64,000 bases of DNA from Salinigranum halophilum (GCF_007004735.1 NZ_SSNL01000004.1:434001-498000), one strand, 5' to 3'; shown: positions 49,328 through 59,777, counted from the stretch's first letter. The notes: generated by a model from the letters alone, not told the origin. Made by a program: numbers and translations.

Positions 49328-50695
49328 GTGAGCCGACGTGCCGTCCCCGACCGCCGGCCCGTCGCGCTCACCATCGCCGGCAGCGATTCGGGCGGCGGCG
49401 CGGGCATCCAGGCCGACCTGAAGACGATGGAGGCCCACGGCGTCTTCGGGACGAGCGCCGTCACGAGCGTGACCGCCCAGCACACTCGCGGCGTCGAGTC
49501 GACACACGTCCTGCCGGTCGAGGAGGTCGACGCCCAGGTCGCGGCCGTCCGCGAGGACTTCGACGTCCGGGCGGTGAAGACGGGGATGCTCGCGACGACG
49601 CCTATCGTCGAGCGGGTGACCGCACACCTCGGCGACTGGGACGTCCCGACCGTCGTCGACCCCGTGATGGTCGCGACCAGTGGCGACCGGTTGCTCGCGT
49701 CGGAGGCAGAAGCCGCCTACGCGGCGTTGCTCCGAGAGGCGACCCTCGTGACACCCAACGCCGACGAGGCGGGCGTCCTCACTGGAATCGACGTCGACGA
49801 CGAGGCGGCGATGCAGCAGGCAGGGGAGGCCCTCGTCGAGACCGGCGTGGACGCCGCGCTCGTGAAAGGGGGGCACGTCGACACCGACCGCGTCGTGGAC
49901 CTGCTCGTCACGGCCGACGGAACGCGTCGGTTCGAGGGCGACCGCGTCGACACGGTCGCGACCCACGGTTCCGGCTGTACGCTGTCGAGCGCTGTCGCGG
50001 CCGGCCTCGCTCAGGGTGCCTCGCTCGAGGAGGCCGTCGAGGCCGGCGTCACGTTCGTGCGCCGCGCGGTGCGCTACCCGCTCGACGTCGGCGAGGGTCC
50101 CGGCGCGGTCCACCACCTCGTCGACCTCCGCGACCGGGCCGCACGACACGCGACGAGCGAGGCCGTCGAGGGCGTCGTCGACCGACTGGTTGCGGCCCCC
50201 ACCGCACGAGCCATCGTCCCCGAGGTCGGGTTGAACGTCGCCGGCGCGACGCCGTACGCCGAGGCACCCGCGGCCGTCGCGGCTGTCGAGGGCCGAATCA
50301 CCAGAACGGTCTCGGGCATCCGCCCGAACCGGGGGGTGCGGTTCGGCGCGTCGAGTCACGTCGCTCGCTTCCTCCTGTCGGCGCGGGAGTTCGTCCCGGC
50401 CTATCGGTTCGCCGCGAACTGTCGGTACGACGACCGTGTCGAGCGGGCGCTCGAGGGGCTGGACTGGACGGTCGCCTCGTTCGACCGTGGCCGGGAGCCG
50501 ACCGCCGACGAGGAGGCGTCGACGATGGGCTGGGGGGCGAAACGGGCGTTCGAGGGCGCGAGTGAGACCCCACCCGTCGCGGTGGTCGACGACGGCGACG
50601 TCGGGAAGGAGCCGATGACACGGGTGCTCGCAGCCGACGCCGAGACGCTCGGGGACCGACTCCTCGCGCTCGCGGCGGCGGTGGCCGACGCGTGA
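49328..50695 (+). CDS. thiDN: Bifunctional HMP/HMP-P kinase and thiamine-phosphate synthase (ThiD-ThiN)
   Basis: 455 residues. The ThiD domain (~1-265) has [60 protein letters not shown] and the anion hole [17 protein letters not shown]. The C-terminal ThiN domain (~280-455), which replaces ThiE in archaea, has [38 protein letters not shown] and [16 protein letters not shown]. Together they make thiamine phosphate from hydroxymethyl-pyrimidine. The GTG start has GGGAGG eight bases upstream, and no longer frame is open. Confidence 0.94.
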   Translation: MSRRAVPDRRPVALTIAGSDSGGGAGIQADLKTMEAHGVFGTSAVTSVTAQHTRGVESTHVLPVEEVDAQVAAVREDFDVRAVKTGMLATTPIVERVTAHLGDWDVPTVVDPVMVATSGDRLLASEAEAAYAALLREATLVTPNADEAGVLTGIDVDDEAAMQQAGEALVETGVDAALVKGGHVDTDRVVDLLVTADGTRRFEGDRVDTVATHGSGCTLSSAVAAGLAQGASLEEAVEAGVTFVRRAVRYPLDVGEGPGAVHHLVDLRDRAARHATSEAVEGVVDRLVAAPTARAIVPEVGLNVAGATPYAEAPAAVAAVEGRITRTVSGIRPNRGVRFGASSHVARFLLSAREFVPAYRFAANCRYDDRVERALEGLDWTVASFDRGREPTADEEASTMGWGAKRAFEGASETPPVAVVDDGDVGKEPMTRVLAADAETLGDRLLALAAAVADA

Positions 50696-50699
50696 CCCG

Positions 50700-52703
50700 T
50701 CACTGGAACAGCGTCGTGTGCGGCCGGACTGCGTCGTCGACAGACTGCTCCGCCTCGATAGACGGGAGGCGAACCGTCGCGACGGTGCCGGACGCCTCGT
50801 CCGCGTCGACCGCGGGTCGGAGCTGGAAGCTCCCGCCGTAGCGGGTGACGATCCAGTTCACCAGCCACAGACCGAGACCGTCGCCGTGTTCGATCGTCGT
50901 CTCGCGGCCGGCTTCGACCGCCGACGCCTCGACCGGGGGGATACCCGGGCCGTCGTCGGCGACGGTGAGCACGATGGCGTCGTCGACGTCGCGCGCCGAC
51001 ACTCGAACCCTCGGCGACGGGTTAGCGTCGTGCGTCAGTGCGTTGTCGACGAGTTCCTCGACCGCCCGCTCCAGTTCGACGCCCGCACAGATTCCTCGGT
51101 CGGTGGCGACGTCGACGTGGACGTCGACCGTCGCGTCAGGGTGGTTCGCCTCGACGTCCGCGACGACGCCGTACAGGAGGTCGGCGACGTCGAGCCGGGT
51201 CGGCTCGCGCTCTTGGCGGGCGATGGCTTCGAGTTCGCGGACCTGTTCGCTCACCGAGGTCAGCTTCGCGACGGTCTCTCGAACCACGCGGCCAGCGTTG
51301 GCCGTGGTGTCGGCGTCGGCGTCAGGGTCGCTCAGGAGTTCGCCGTACCCCGAGAGGACGTTCAGGTCGTTCCGGAGGTTGTGCCGGAGGACCCGGTTGA
51401 GCAGTTCGATGAGCCGCTGGGTCCGGACACGGTCCGTCGCGTCCTCCTGGAAGCCGACGAAGTGTGAGGTGTCGCCGGCCTCGTCTTCGACGGGGACGAC
51501 GCGGACGTTGTTCCAGAACGGTGCGCCGTTCGCCCGGTAGTTAACGAGGTCGACCGAGACCGGCTCGCCGGCGTCGATTCCCGCCCGAAGCGTCTCGACG
51601 CGCTCGTCGTCGGTCGCCGGCCCCTGCAGAAATCGACAGTTCCGGCCGAGCACTTCGTCGGCCGCGTACCCCGTCAACTCCTCGAACGCGTGGTTCAGGT
51701 AGATGAGCGGATTGTCCTCCCGCGTCGCGTCGGCGATGGTGACGCCGACGGTGGCGTCGTCGATCGCCCGCGTCTTGAGCCGGAGTTCGGCCTCACGAGC
51801 GCGCCGGGCCGTGACGTCGCGGGCGACGCCCTGGACCGCCTCGACCGTACCGTCCTCGACGACGGGCGTCGCGTTGACCTCGATCACGGCTGACTCGTCC
51901 GTGGCTGTCTCGGCCGTCAGCTCGAGGTTCCTGACCGGTTCGGCGTCGAGCAGGCGCTCGAACGCGTCGACGGCCGCGGGCACCGACTGGGGGGCGATGT
52001 ACTCGGTGAACGGCGTCCCGATGGCGTCGGCGGGGTCGTACCCGAGGATGGCGTGCAGTCCAGAAGAGACGTACGTCAACTGCGTGTCTGGGGTGATCCG
52101 GAACAGCAAGTCGAACGTGGTGTCGGCGATGCGCTGTGCGCGCTCGGTCTCCGTCCGGAGTCGCTCGTTTTGCGCCGTGAGGGTCTCCTCGTACTCACGG
52201 CGCTCGAGCGCCCCCCCGACGAGCCGGGCGAGGAGTTCGACGAACAACTGGTCGGCCTCGGGGAACGGTTCCGCCCGGGGTTCGGTGTCGGCGAAGCAGA
52301 CCGTGCCGTGTACGTCGTCGCCAGTGACGACCTTCGCGCCGATGTACGTGTCCAGGCCGAACGTCTCGTAGGCGGCCTCGGAGACGTCCGACGAGGTCAC
52401 GGCGTCTTGAACGCAGAGCGGGCTGTCCTGTCGGATCGTCTGTCGACAGTACGCCTGGTCGAGCGGACACGAGTCACCGACCGCGACCGAGTCGGCCGGT
52501 TCGGCGGTCTGGACGGCGGTGATCGTCTGTCGGTCGTCGGTGATTTCGGTCAGAAACCCGAGCGAGACGTCGAGCCGGTCGATGCCGGCATCGAGCGCCT
52601 GTGCGATGGCCTCCTCGACGGGTCTGTTCCGATCCGCGAAGGCTTCGTAGACTGCCTGCCGGGCGGACCGGTCGTCGCCGGGGGGAACGTGTTTGAGTGA
52701 CAT
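50700..52703 (-). CDS. GAF-PAS-LOV histidine kinase
   Basis: 667 residues. A GAF domain (~30-165) with DSCPLDQAYCRQTIRQDSPL, a PAS domain (~190-298), and a second PAS of LOV type (~312-425) with GRNCRFLQG (Cys356), VNYRANGAPFWNN and FVGFQEDAT. The phospho-acceptor is His441 in RVLRHNLRNDLNVL. The ATPase domain is complete, with VEELVDNALTHDANP, DDGPGIP and DGLGLWLVNWIV. It is soluble and probably senses blue light through FMN plus another signal through GAF. It converges on thiDN with four bases between stops. Confidence 0.93.
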   Translation of the reverse strand: MSLKHVPPGDDRSARQAVYEAFADRNRPVEEAIAQALDAGIDRLDVSLGFLTEITDDRQTITAVQTAEPADSVAVGDSCPLDQAYCRQTIRQDSPLCVQDAVTSSDVSEAAYETFGLDTYIGAKVVTGDDVHGTVCFADTEPRAEPFPEADQLFVELLARLVGGALERREYEETLTAQNERLRTETERAQRIADTTFDLLFRITPDTQLTYVSSGLHAILGYDPADAIGTPFTEYIAPQSVPAAVDAFERLLDAEPVRNLELTAETATDESAVIEVNATPVVEDGTVEAVQGVARDVTARRAREAELRLKTRAIDDATVGVTIADATREDNPLIYLNHAFEELTGYAADEVLGRNCRFLQGPATDDERVETLRAGIDAGEPVSVDLVNYRANGAPFWNNVRVVPVEDEAGDTSHFVGFQEDATDRVRTQRLIELLNRVLRHNLRNDLNVLSGYGELLSDPDADADTTANAGRVVRETVAKLTSVSEQVRELEAIARQEREPTRLDVADLLYGVVADVEANHPDATVDVHVDVATDRGICAGVELERAVEELVDNALTHDANPSPRVRVSARDVDDAIVLTVADDGPGIPPVEASAVEAGRETTIEHGDGLGLWLVNWIVTRYGGSFQLRPAVDADEASGTVATVRLPSIEAEQSVDDAVRPHTTLFQ

Positions 52704-52965
52704 AGGGTCGAGACGGGAGTCTGCGGTAACGACTGTGCCTGGGGAGGAACAGCGATGAATCTGCTGTTGGTGTTATCACGACTGACAATCGAACACGGCG
52801 AGAGCCGGGGCCACAACGCAGTCGATGCCGCGGTGGTCAGCGACCGACCGCCCAGTCGTCCGCGCGTCGCGCGGAGCGGACCGTGTGTCGGGTGCACACC
52901 CACAGCGTGTTACGGTGGGCCGGCCGGCGGCACACAGTCGGCCGTGGAGCGCGACGCGCTGGCTG

Positions 52966-54195
52966 TCACTCGCGGGTAATCGACGCCTGTCCCTGCCGTT
53001 TCGCGGTCGCTCGGGTGGGGAGGCCGACGTAGAGGACGGCGGCAACTCCGGCCAGTGCGGCGAGGACGAAGAACGCCTCGTCGAACAGTCCGCGGTCGGC
53101 GAACGCCCCGACGAACGTCGACCCGCCGGCGCTCACGAGGAAGAACCCCGTTCGGAGGACACCCCAGGCGCTCCCCTGCACGCCGGGCGGGAGCACGTCG
53201 ATGACGTACGCGTTCGAGACGGGAGCCATCGCGAGTCGGGTCCCGACGGCGCTCACCACGACGGCGGCGACGAGGACGCCGTCGACGAACGGAATCGCGG
53301 CCGCGGAGACGACGGCCACGGCGGCCGTCGCGGTGAGAACCCAGCGCTCGCCGATTCGGTCGGCGAGCGTACCCGCGAGGAGTTGTGACCCGGCCCCGGC
53401 GAGGAACAAAAGCGCGAACAGGCCGGTCGCCGTCGACTGGTCGAACCCCTTGACCTCGACGAGGTACGTGGGGAGGAACGCGGTGAGCCCCTGGAAAGCG
53501 AAGAGCAAGAGTGTCACCGCAGCGACGGCGCGGGCCACGGCGGGCGTCCGGACGGCCGCGAACACGTTCGCGAGGAGCGACCCGGTCGACGAGTCCGACC
53601 CCACCGACCGGACGGGGACCGCTCGCCACGCGAAGGCCGCGACGACGACGAACGGGACGACGAGGACGCCGAGGAGCAGTCGCCACCCGACGCGTCCGAC
53701 GAGCGACCCGGCGAGGAACGGGAGGATGGCGGAGCCGAGACTCCCCGCGGCGAGGGTGGCTCCGATGGCCGCGCCGTCGTTTCGCGGGAACGACCGCGAG
53801 ATGGTCGTTCCACGCGCCGGGCCGTACAGCCCCGTCGTGAGCCCGAACACGCCGCAGCCGACGAGGAACACCGGGTAGGTCGGCGCGAAGGCGACGACGA
53901 GCACGGCCGCGCCGGTAAGCGCGAGGCTCCCCGCGAGCAGCAGGCGCTCGCCGACCCGGTCGATGAGGACGCCGCCGGGGGCCTGCATGAGCGCGTAGGT
54001 GGCCCAGACGACGGAGACGGCCAGCCCCGCGCCCGCGTTCCCGACCGAGAACGTCGTCTTGACCTGCGGGAGGACGGCGGGCAGGAGGAAGCGGCCGCCG
54101 ACGACGAAGAGCCAGCCGACGGCGACGGCGACGAGGACCGAGAGCCGACTGTCGGCGAGGAGGCGCGCCACTGCCGACCGGAGCCTGGTCGTCAT
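52966..54195 (-). CDS. MFS transporter
   Basis: 409 residues and 12 predicted transmembrane helices. The loop 2-3 motif is GGVLIDRVGERLLLAG and the mirrored loop is GTLADRIGERWVLTA. GLYGPARGTTISRSFPRNDG follows helix 4. The layout is that of drug or sugar efflux proteins of the MFS, but nothing fixes the substrate. The ATG at 54195 is used because it places the basic N-terminus MTTRLRSAVARLL before helix 1. Confidence 0.88.
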   Translation of the reverse strand: MTTRLRSAVARLLADSRLSVLVAVAVGWLFVVGGRFLLPAVLPQVKTTFSVGNAGAGLAVSVVWATYALMQAPGGVLIDRVGERLLLAGSLALTGAAVLVVAFAPTYPVFLVGCGVFGLTTGLYGPARGTTISRSFPRNDGAAIGATLAAGSLGSAILPFLAGSLVGRVGWRLLLGVLVVPFVVVAAFAWRAVPVRSVGSDSSTGSLLANVFAAVRTPAVARAVAAVTLLLFAFQGLTAFLPTYLVEVKGFDQSTATGLFALLFLAGAGSQLLAGTLADRIGERWVLTATAAVAVVSAAAIPFVDGVLVAAVVVSAVGTRLAMAPVSNAYVIDVLPPGVQGSAWGVLRTGFFLVSAGGSTFVGAFADRGLFDEAFFVLAALAGVAAVLYVGLPTRATAKRQGQASITRE

Positions 54196-54306
54196 AGCAT
54201 TACCTCTCGACACGGGGATTTGTGTCTCGTGGTTTCGCGACCACACTCACGACGGAGAGACTGTCAGCGCGATAGAACTATACGGTCGGTCACCCAACTG
54301 ACGTCG

Positions 54307-54654
54307 ATGCGCCTCGGCTCTCGGCTCGTCTGTGCGCTGTTCGGCCACCGACCCCACGGCGGACGGGCGACCTACGATATCACGACGGGCTCGTTCGTCG
54401 ACGTCTCGACGACGCAGTACGCGGTCTGTGCGCGCTGTGGCGACGTTCAGCCGGCCCCACTCACGGTCGTCGACGAGGCGGACGGTGACGAGACCGATGC
54501 GGCCGACGACGTCGAGACGGCGGACGAACGCGGGGCGGGCGAGCGGGACGACGGGACCGATGCGGCCGAGAGCGGTGTGGCGGACGGCACGATGGAACGG
54601 AGCGACTGTGACCGCACCGACGACCGTGACCGGACCGTCGCGGACTCGCGGTGA
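54307..54654 (+). CDS. Small zinc-ribbon-like protein with acidic tail
   Basis: 115 residues. The N-terminus MRLGSRLVCALFGHRPHGG and a later CARCG give a Cys/His pattern (Cys9, His14, His17, then CxxC) resembling small DUF1660-like zinc proteins. Residues ~60-115 are almost all Asp, Glu, Ala, Thr and Arg and probably disordered. The start at 54307 is preferred because the motif begins there. Function unknown; the DUF1660 likeness is weak. Confidence 0.6.
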   Translation: MRLGSRLVCALFGHRPHGGRATYDITTGSFVDVSTTQYAVCARCGDVQPAPLTVVDEADGDETDAADDVETADERGAGERDDGTDAAESGVADGTMERSDCDRTDDRDRTVADSR

Positions 54655-54700
54655 CCGGTGGACGGACGCGAGGTGCGGTGGTGAGCCACCGCCGAAGCGT

Positions 54701-56320
54701 TCAGCCGACGGCCGCCGACACCGAAGAGACCGGCGGCACCACCGACGATGTCGGCGTCGCCGTCGCGTTCGCCTCGTCCGCCTCGCCGACGACGTAGCGC
54801 TGGCCGACCATCGGGTCGAGGAGGTCGTCGACGGGGGCCTTGTCGTCGCGCAGGACGGGGACGTCACCGGTCTCCTCGGTCCGACGGTACGTCCGGAGCT
54901 CCCGTGAGAGGTCGACGCCGATGGCGCGTTGGGTGTTCCGGGTGCGTAACTGGGCTTCGGTGACGACCGTCGCGTTCTTGGTCGCGACGAGTTCGATGTT
55001 CTGGACGTTGACGCCGTCGACGGTCGGGAAACTGTACACCTGCGGGTACACCTGCGCCATCGTCTTGTACTGCGCGCGGTAGAACTTCGAGGCCGGGCCG
55101 CTCGGGGCGGAGATGACGTTCGCGAAGAGCATACCGTCCGCGGAGAGCCGGTCGCGCGCGAGGCGCATGAACTCGACCGTCGTGAGTTCGAAGGGGACCT
55201 TGTCCTTCCGGTAGGCGTCGAGGACGATGAGGTCGTAGGTGTGGTCGGTCTCTCGGAGGTACTGTCGCCCGCCCACGTTGTGAATCCGCAGCTGCGGGGA
55301 CTCGGAGACGCCGAAGTACCGCTTCGCCACGTCGATGACGACGGGGTCTATCTCGGCGACGTCGACGGTCACGTTGTACTCCTCCGCGAAGCGTTTCGGA
55401 CCGGTGAACCCGCCGCCACCGATGAAGAGGACGCGGTCTATCTCCGCTTCGTCGTCGGCGAACAGGAGTGGCAGATGGAAGTAGGTGGTGTAGTCGAAGA
55501 CGTGCCGCGAGGGGTCGTCGAGGTCCATCGCGCTGTGGGGCCGGCCGTCGAGATAGAGGGTTCGCCTGTCGTCGACGTCGATGACCTCGAGTTCCTGGTA
55601 GGGCGTCTGCGTCTGGTAGACGACGCGCCCCTCGACGGCGACGCCGACCGCGCCGCTCCCGACGGCGGCGACGAGCATCGCGGTGACGGCGACGACCGAG
55701 AAGACCCGCTCGCGGTCGAGGCGAGGGCGGAAGAGGACGAGCGCCGTCCCCACCGAGAGGAGGCCGAACACGAGGCCGATGCGCTCGATGCTCAGCGAGG
55801 GGATGAGGAGGTAGGTCGTAGCGAACGCGCCGACGATGCTCCCTACCGTCCCGAGGGCGTAGACGTGGCCGGAGGCCTCGCCGAGCCCCTCCTTCTCCGA
55901 GAGCTGTGCCGCGTAGGGGCTGATGAACCCGAGGAAGTACGTCGGCGGACCGAACAGGAGGGTGATGGCCGGCAGCGACGCGAACCGACTCGGCAGCGGG
56001 AAGCCCGAGGTCATCCGGAGGAGGATGTCGCCCGCGAAGACGAGGACGGCGACGTACACCGCGGTCAGGAGGAACAGCCGGGCCATCGTGTCGTTCGACG
56101 CTTCCGTCTTCGCGCGCTGACCGCCGCGGTGGTAGCCGTAGCTGAGCGCCGCGAGGAAGACCCCGATGATGCCGCCCCAGGTGTAGATGCTGCTCCCGAA
56201 CTGTGGGGCGAGCATTCGTCCGGCGAGGATCTCCAGTCCCATGCTGGCGATGCCGGAGACCAGCACGGCCAGTTCGGGCCGCGACAGACGGACCCGCTCA
56301 CTGACCGTCTTCGTGTCCAT
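54701..56320 (-). CDS. Membrane-anchored spermidine synthase-like protein
   Basis: 539 residues. The N-terminal ~215 residues form about seven transmembrane helices (SGIASMGLEILAGRMLAPQF opens the domain). The C-terminal half is a methyltransferase-like spermidine synthase fold: RRTLYLDGRPHSAMDLDDPS, the nucleotide strand VLFIGGGGFTGPKRFAEEYN, VDVAEIDPVVIDVAKRYFG and DLIVLDAYRKDKVPFELTTV. The gatekeeping Asp residues of true putrescine aminopropyltransferases are only partly matched. This fusion is widespread in archaea and its substrate is uncertain. The C-terminus is a Thr/Ser/Val-rich tail. Confidence 0.88.
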   Translation of the reverse strand: MDTKTVSERVRLSRPELAVLVSGIASMGLEILAGRMLAPQFGSSIYTWGGIIGVFLAALSYGYHRGGQRAKTEASNDTMARLFLLTAVYVAVLVFAGDILLRMTSGFPLPSRFASLPAITLLFGPPTYFLGFISPYAAQLSEKEGLGEASGHVYALGTVGSIVGAFATTYLLIPSLSIERIGLVFGLLSVGTALVLFRPRLDRERVFSVVAVTAMLVAAVGSGAVGVAVEGRVVYQTQTPYQELEVIDVDDRRTLYLDGRPHSAMDLDDPSRHVFDYTTYFHLPLLFADDEAEIDRVLFIGGGGFTGPKRFAEEYNVTVDVAEIDPVVIDVAKRYFGVSESPQLRIHNVGGRQYLRETDHTYDLIVLDAYRKDKVPFELTTVEFMRLARDRLSADGMLFANVISAPSGPASKFYRAQYKTMAQVYPQVYSFPTVDGVNVQNIELVATKNATVVTEAQLRTRNTQRAIGVDLSRELRTYRRTEETGDVPVLRDDKAPVDDLLDPMVGQRYVVGEADEANATATPTSSVVPPVSSVSAAVG

Positions 56321-56469
56321 GATGGCCGGTCTTGGGTGGGTGGCCTGTTAAACCTTGGACCGACAGTGAGCAGTCGGCCCCCTCGGTCGGCGCGTCTCCC
56401 GCGTCACACCGACGACGACCCGTCGACGGACAGCCGAGAGTATTAGTCCGCGGAGTTCGGAGAGAGCGT

Positions 56470-56982
56470 ATGCGCCTGTTTCGGTCGAGCGACCTCCTCG
56501 GAATCGCTCGGGAGACGATGGAGTTCATCCTGGAGGCGTGCGAGGACACCCACCCGAACGAGTACATGGGGTTCCTCCGCGCGGAGGACGCCCGGACGCT
56601 CGGCCTCGACCGGAGCGGCCAGGTCATCACGGACATCCTCGTGGTCCCGGGGACCGAATCGAGCCCGGTGAGCGCGACGGTGAAGTCGCACATGAAGCCG
56701 AACGACCTCAAGTCGGTGGGGTCGGTCCACTCACACCCGAACGGCGTGCTCCGACCCAGCGACGCCGACCTCGACACGTTCGGCCAGGGCGACGTCCACA
56801 TCATCGTCGGCGCGCCCTACGGCTGGGGCAACTGGAAGGCGTTCGACAACCAGGGCGAACCGACCCACCTCGACGTCCTCGACGTCGAGTTGCCCGACGA
56901 CCGCTTCTTCGACTTCACCCAGGAGGACATCGACGCCGAACTCGAGCGGGAGACGGGCGGGTTCTTCTCGTGGCTCCGGTAG
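56470..56982 (+). CDS. JAMM/MPN+ metalloprotease (HvJAMM2-like)
   Basis: 170 residues. The JAMM set is complete: Glu31 in HPNEYMGFL, His87 and His89 in GSVHSHPNG, Ser97 and Asp100 at HxHx7SxxD spacing. It is the larger, PH1500-like type and resembles the second JAMM protein known from Haloferax. It could cleave SAMP conjugates or a different isopeptide. The ATG at 56470 gives the family N-terminus; the upstream frame is antisense promoter DNA of the spermidine-synthase-like gene. Confidence 0.88.
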   Translation: MRLFRSSDLLGIARETMEFILEACEDTHPNEYMGFLRAEDARTLGLDRSGQVITDILVVPGTESSPVSATVKSHMKPNDLKSVGSVHSHPNGVLRPSDADLDTFGQGDVHIIVGAPYGWGNWKAFDNQGEPTHLDVLDVELPDDRFFDFTQEDIDAELERETGGFFSWLR

Positions 56983-57090
56983 CGCCGCTGGCCCGGCGGG
57001 GGTCGTGATTTCCTGCTGACGTTTATGTCCGCCGGGGGCCTCGGTGGACGTGATGCTGTCGACGACACCGAACCGCGGAGGTCGGAGCTG

Positions 57091-57636
57091 ATGGCCCGGG
57101 TCGCAGTCGTCTACGGGACGACGGAGGGACAGACGGCGGCCATCGCCGAGCGGGTCGCCGGGGTGCTCTCGGACGCCGGTCACGACCCGGTGCTCCTCCA
57201 CGCTGCGCACCTCCCCGCGGAGTTCTCACCGGACGGGTACGACGGCTGGGTCGTCGGTGCCTCCGTCCACTACGGCCGCCACCAACGGTACGTCGCCCGA
57301 TTCGTCCGCGACCACGTCGCGACGCTGGACCGGGTCCCGTCGGCGTTCTTCTCCGTCTCGTTGACCGCCGCGACCGGGACGCCGGAGGCGGATGCGACCG
57401 CTCGCGAGCTGCTGGACGGGTTCCTCACAGAGACCGGCTGGACGCCCGACCTGACGGCCGTCTTCCCGGGCGCGCTGAAGTACAGCGAGTATGGCCTCCT
57501 CACCAGGTTCGTGATGAGGCGCATCGCCCGGAAGCACGGCGGCGGGACGGACGCGTCGCGTGACTACGAGTACACCGAGTGGGACGCTGTCGAGCGGTTC
57601 GCCGCCGAGTTCGCGGGACTGCTGGCGGAGCGGTGA
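57091..57636 (+). CDS. Flavodoxin-like protein, HemG-type protoporphyrinogen oxidase family
   Basis: 181 residues. The FMN phosphate loop VVYGTTEGQTAAIAERVAGV, the second FMN loop VVGASVHYGRHQRYVARFVR and the third strand region FFSVSLTAATG match HemG-type flavodoxins. GALKYSEYGLLTRFVMRRIA followed by KHGGGTDASRDYEYTEWDAV is the family C-terminus. Bacterial HemG oxidises protoporphyrinogen IX with menaquinone. Whether this protein works in haem synthesis is not shown by neighbours. Confidence 0.87.
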   Translation: MARVAVVYGTTEGQTAAIAERVAGVLSDAGHDPVLLHAAHLPAEFSPDGYDGWVVGASVHYGRHQRYVARFVRDHVATLDRVPSAFFSVSLTAATGTPEADATARELLDGFLTETGWTPDLTAVFPGALKYSEYGLLTRFVMRRIARKHGGGTDASRDYEYTEWDAVERFAAEFAGLLAER

Positions 57637-57676
57637 CCGAGGGAACGTTTTTCTCACTCGCCCCTGAGGCGAGCGT

Positions 57677-59710
57677 ATGACCATCGGAGTCTGTTACTTT
57701 CCCGAACACTGGCCGCGGGAGCGCTGGGCGACCGACGCCGCCCAGATGGCCGCGGCCGGTATCGACGTGGTCCGCCTGGCGGAGTTCTCGTGGGCCGTCC
57801 TCGAGCCCGAACGCGGCGCGTTCGACTTCGAGTGGCTGGACGAGGCCGTCGCGACCCTCGCCGAGGCGGGCCTCGACGTCGTCCTCTGCACGCCGACGGC
57901 GACGCCACCGAAGTGGCTGGTCGACGAGCGCCCCGAGATTCGCCAGGCGGACCCCGACGGGACGCCACGAGCGTTCGGGTCGCGTCGGCACTACTGTTTC
58001 AACTCACCCGCCTACCGCGAGGAGACCCGACGCGTCGTCTCGCGGATGGCCGACCACTACGCCGACCGGCCCTCGGTCGTCGGCTGGCAGACCGACAACG
58101 AGTTCGGCGTCCACGAGACGATCAGGTGTTACTGCGACGACTGCGCCGACGCGTTCTCGGCGTGGCTCCGCGACTGCTACGACTCGGTCGACCACCTCAA
58201 CGAGGCGTGGGGCACGACGTTCTGGAGCCAGCGGTACCCGTCGTTCGAGGCGGTCGACCCCCCGCGACCGACGCCGGCGGAACACCACCCGTCGCTCCGA
58301 CTCGAGTACGCGCGGTTCGCTTCGGAGAGCGCCGTCGACTACAACCGATTGCACGTGGAACTCCTCCGGGAGGCGAACGACGAGTGGTTCGTCGCCCACA
58401 ACTTCATGGGCGACTTCGAACCGCTCGACGCCCACGCGGTGAGCGACGACCTCGACCTGGTGACCTGGGACTCGTACCCGACCGGCTTCGTCCAGGACCG
58501 GAGACGGGGGACGCCGACGATGGACGAACTCCGGGCGGGCGACCCCGACCAGGTGGGGTTGAACCACGACCTCTACCGGGGAACGAACGACGCGCCCTTC
58601 TGGGTGATGGAGCAACAGCCGGGGGACGTGAACTGGCCACCCACCTGTCCACAGCCTGGCGAGGGCGCGATGCGGCTCTGGGCGCACCACGCCGTCGCCC
58701 ACGGCGCAGCCTCCGTCCTCTACTTCCGGTGGCGACGCTGTCGCCAGGGCCAAGAACAGTACCACGCGGGGCTCCGAAAACAGGACGGCTCGCCCGACAG
58801 AGGGTACACGGACGCGGCGCGAGCGGCCGCAGAACTCGCGGACCTCTCCGAGGACGACCTCGCTCACGTCGACGCGCCCGTCGCGCTCCTCCATGACTAC
58901 GACGACTGGTGGGCGCTCAGTGCCCAGCCGCACGCCCCCTCGTTCAGCTACTGGGACCACCTCCGAACGTACTACCGGGCGCTCCGCGAACGCGGCGTAC
59001 AGGTGGACGTCGTCCACCCCGAGACCGCCCTCGACGGATACGACGCCGTCGTCGCCCCCAGTCTCCACCTCGCCGACGAGGAGGTGGCCGACGACCTCAC
59101 CGCCTTCGTCGAGGGGGGCGGCGAACTCCTCGTCGGCGCTCGCTCCGGCGTGAAAGACCCGTACAACCAGCTCCACGCGACGCTCGCCCCGGGGCCGCTC
59201 GCGTCGCTGACGGGCCTCCGCGTCGACCAGCACGAGAGCTTCCCCGAACGGGTCGAGCGGGCGGTCACGTTCGCGGACGGGACCGACGAGCGCACGCTGT
59301 CGTGGCGGGTCTGGGGCGAGTGGCTCGACCTCGCGGCGGCGGTTCCCCTCGCGACACACAGCGACGACCTCGCGGAAGGGAAGCCGGCCGTCGCGCGCAA
59401 CGACGTCGGCGCAGGCACCGTCGTCTACTGTGGTGTCTGGCCGGGGGCGGACCTCGCCGCGACCCTCGTCGACAGGGTGCTCGCGCGGGCCGGGGTGGCG
59501 ACGACCCGGCGGCTGCCGGCGGGAGTCCGCGTCAACCGCCGCGGCGACCTGACCTGGGTGACCAACTTCTCGAGCCGGTCACACCGGGTCTCGGGCGGCG
59601 AGGCCGTGGTCGGACGGCGGACGCTCGGTGCGTTCGACGTGTGCGCGGTTCGGACACCGCTCGGCGACCTCGAAGTCGAAGTCGAAGCCGACGGAGACGA
59701 GCGAGCGTAA
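57677..59710 (+). CDS. bga: GH42 beta-galactosidase
   Basis: 677 residues. All GH42 parts are visible: a catalytic barrel (~1-380) starting GVCYFPEHWPRERWATD, acid/base Glu142 in WQTDNEFG, and nucleophile Glu312 in FWVMEQQPG. A zinc site of Cys107, Cys151, Cys153 and Cys156 (CYCDDC) matches the A4 enzyme. The trimerisation domain (~390-590) has DYDAVVAPSLHLADEEV-like text, and a C-terminal beta domain follows. No signal peptide, so it acts on imported galactosides. It is followed by sugar ABC genes. Confidence 0.95.
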   Translation: MTIGVCYFPEHWPRERWATDAAQMAAAGIDVVRLAEFSWAVLEPERGAFDFEWLDEAVATLAEAGLDVVLCTPTATPPKWLVDERPEIRQADPDGTPRAFGSRRHYCFNSPAYREETRRVVSRMADHYADRPSVVGWQTDNEFGVHETIRCYCDDCADAFSAWLRDCYDSVDHLNEAWGTTFWSQRYPSFEAVDPPRPTPAEHHPSLRLEYARFASESAVDYNRLHVELLREANDEWFVAHNFMGDFEPLDAHAVSDDLDLVTWDSYPTGFVQDRRRGTPTMDELRAGDPDQVGLNHDLYRGTNDAPFWVMEQQPGDVNWPPTCPQPGEGAMRLWAHHAVAHGAASVLYFRWRRCRQGQEQYHAGLRKQDGSPDRGYTDAARAAAELADLSEDDLAHVDAPVALLHDYDDWWALSAQPHAPSFSYWDHLRTYYRALRERGVQVDVVHPETALDGYDAVVAPSLHLADEEVADDLTAFVEGGGELLVGARSGVKDPYNQLHATLAPGPLASLTGLRVDQHESFPERVERAVTFADGTDERTLSWRVWGEWLDLAAAVPLATHSDDLAEGKPAVARNDVGAGTVVYCGVWPGADLAATLVDRVLARAGVATTRRLPAGVRVNRRGDLTWVTNFSSRSHRVSGGEAVVGRRTLGAFDVCAVRTPLGDLEVEVEADGDERA

Positions 59711-59777
59711 CGGACGCACCGTCGCGCTCCGGCGGGCCGGTTGCACGCTGATATCGGGTACTCATTAAACAATCGTT

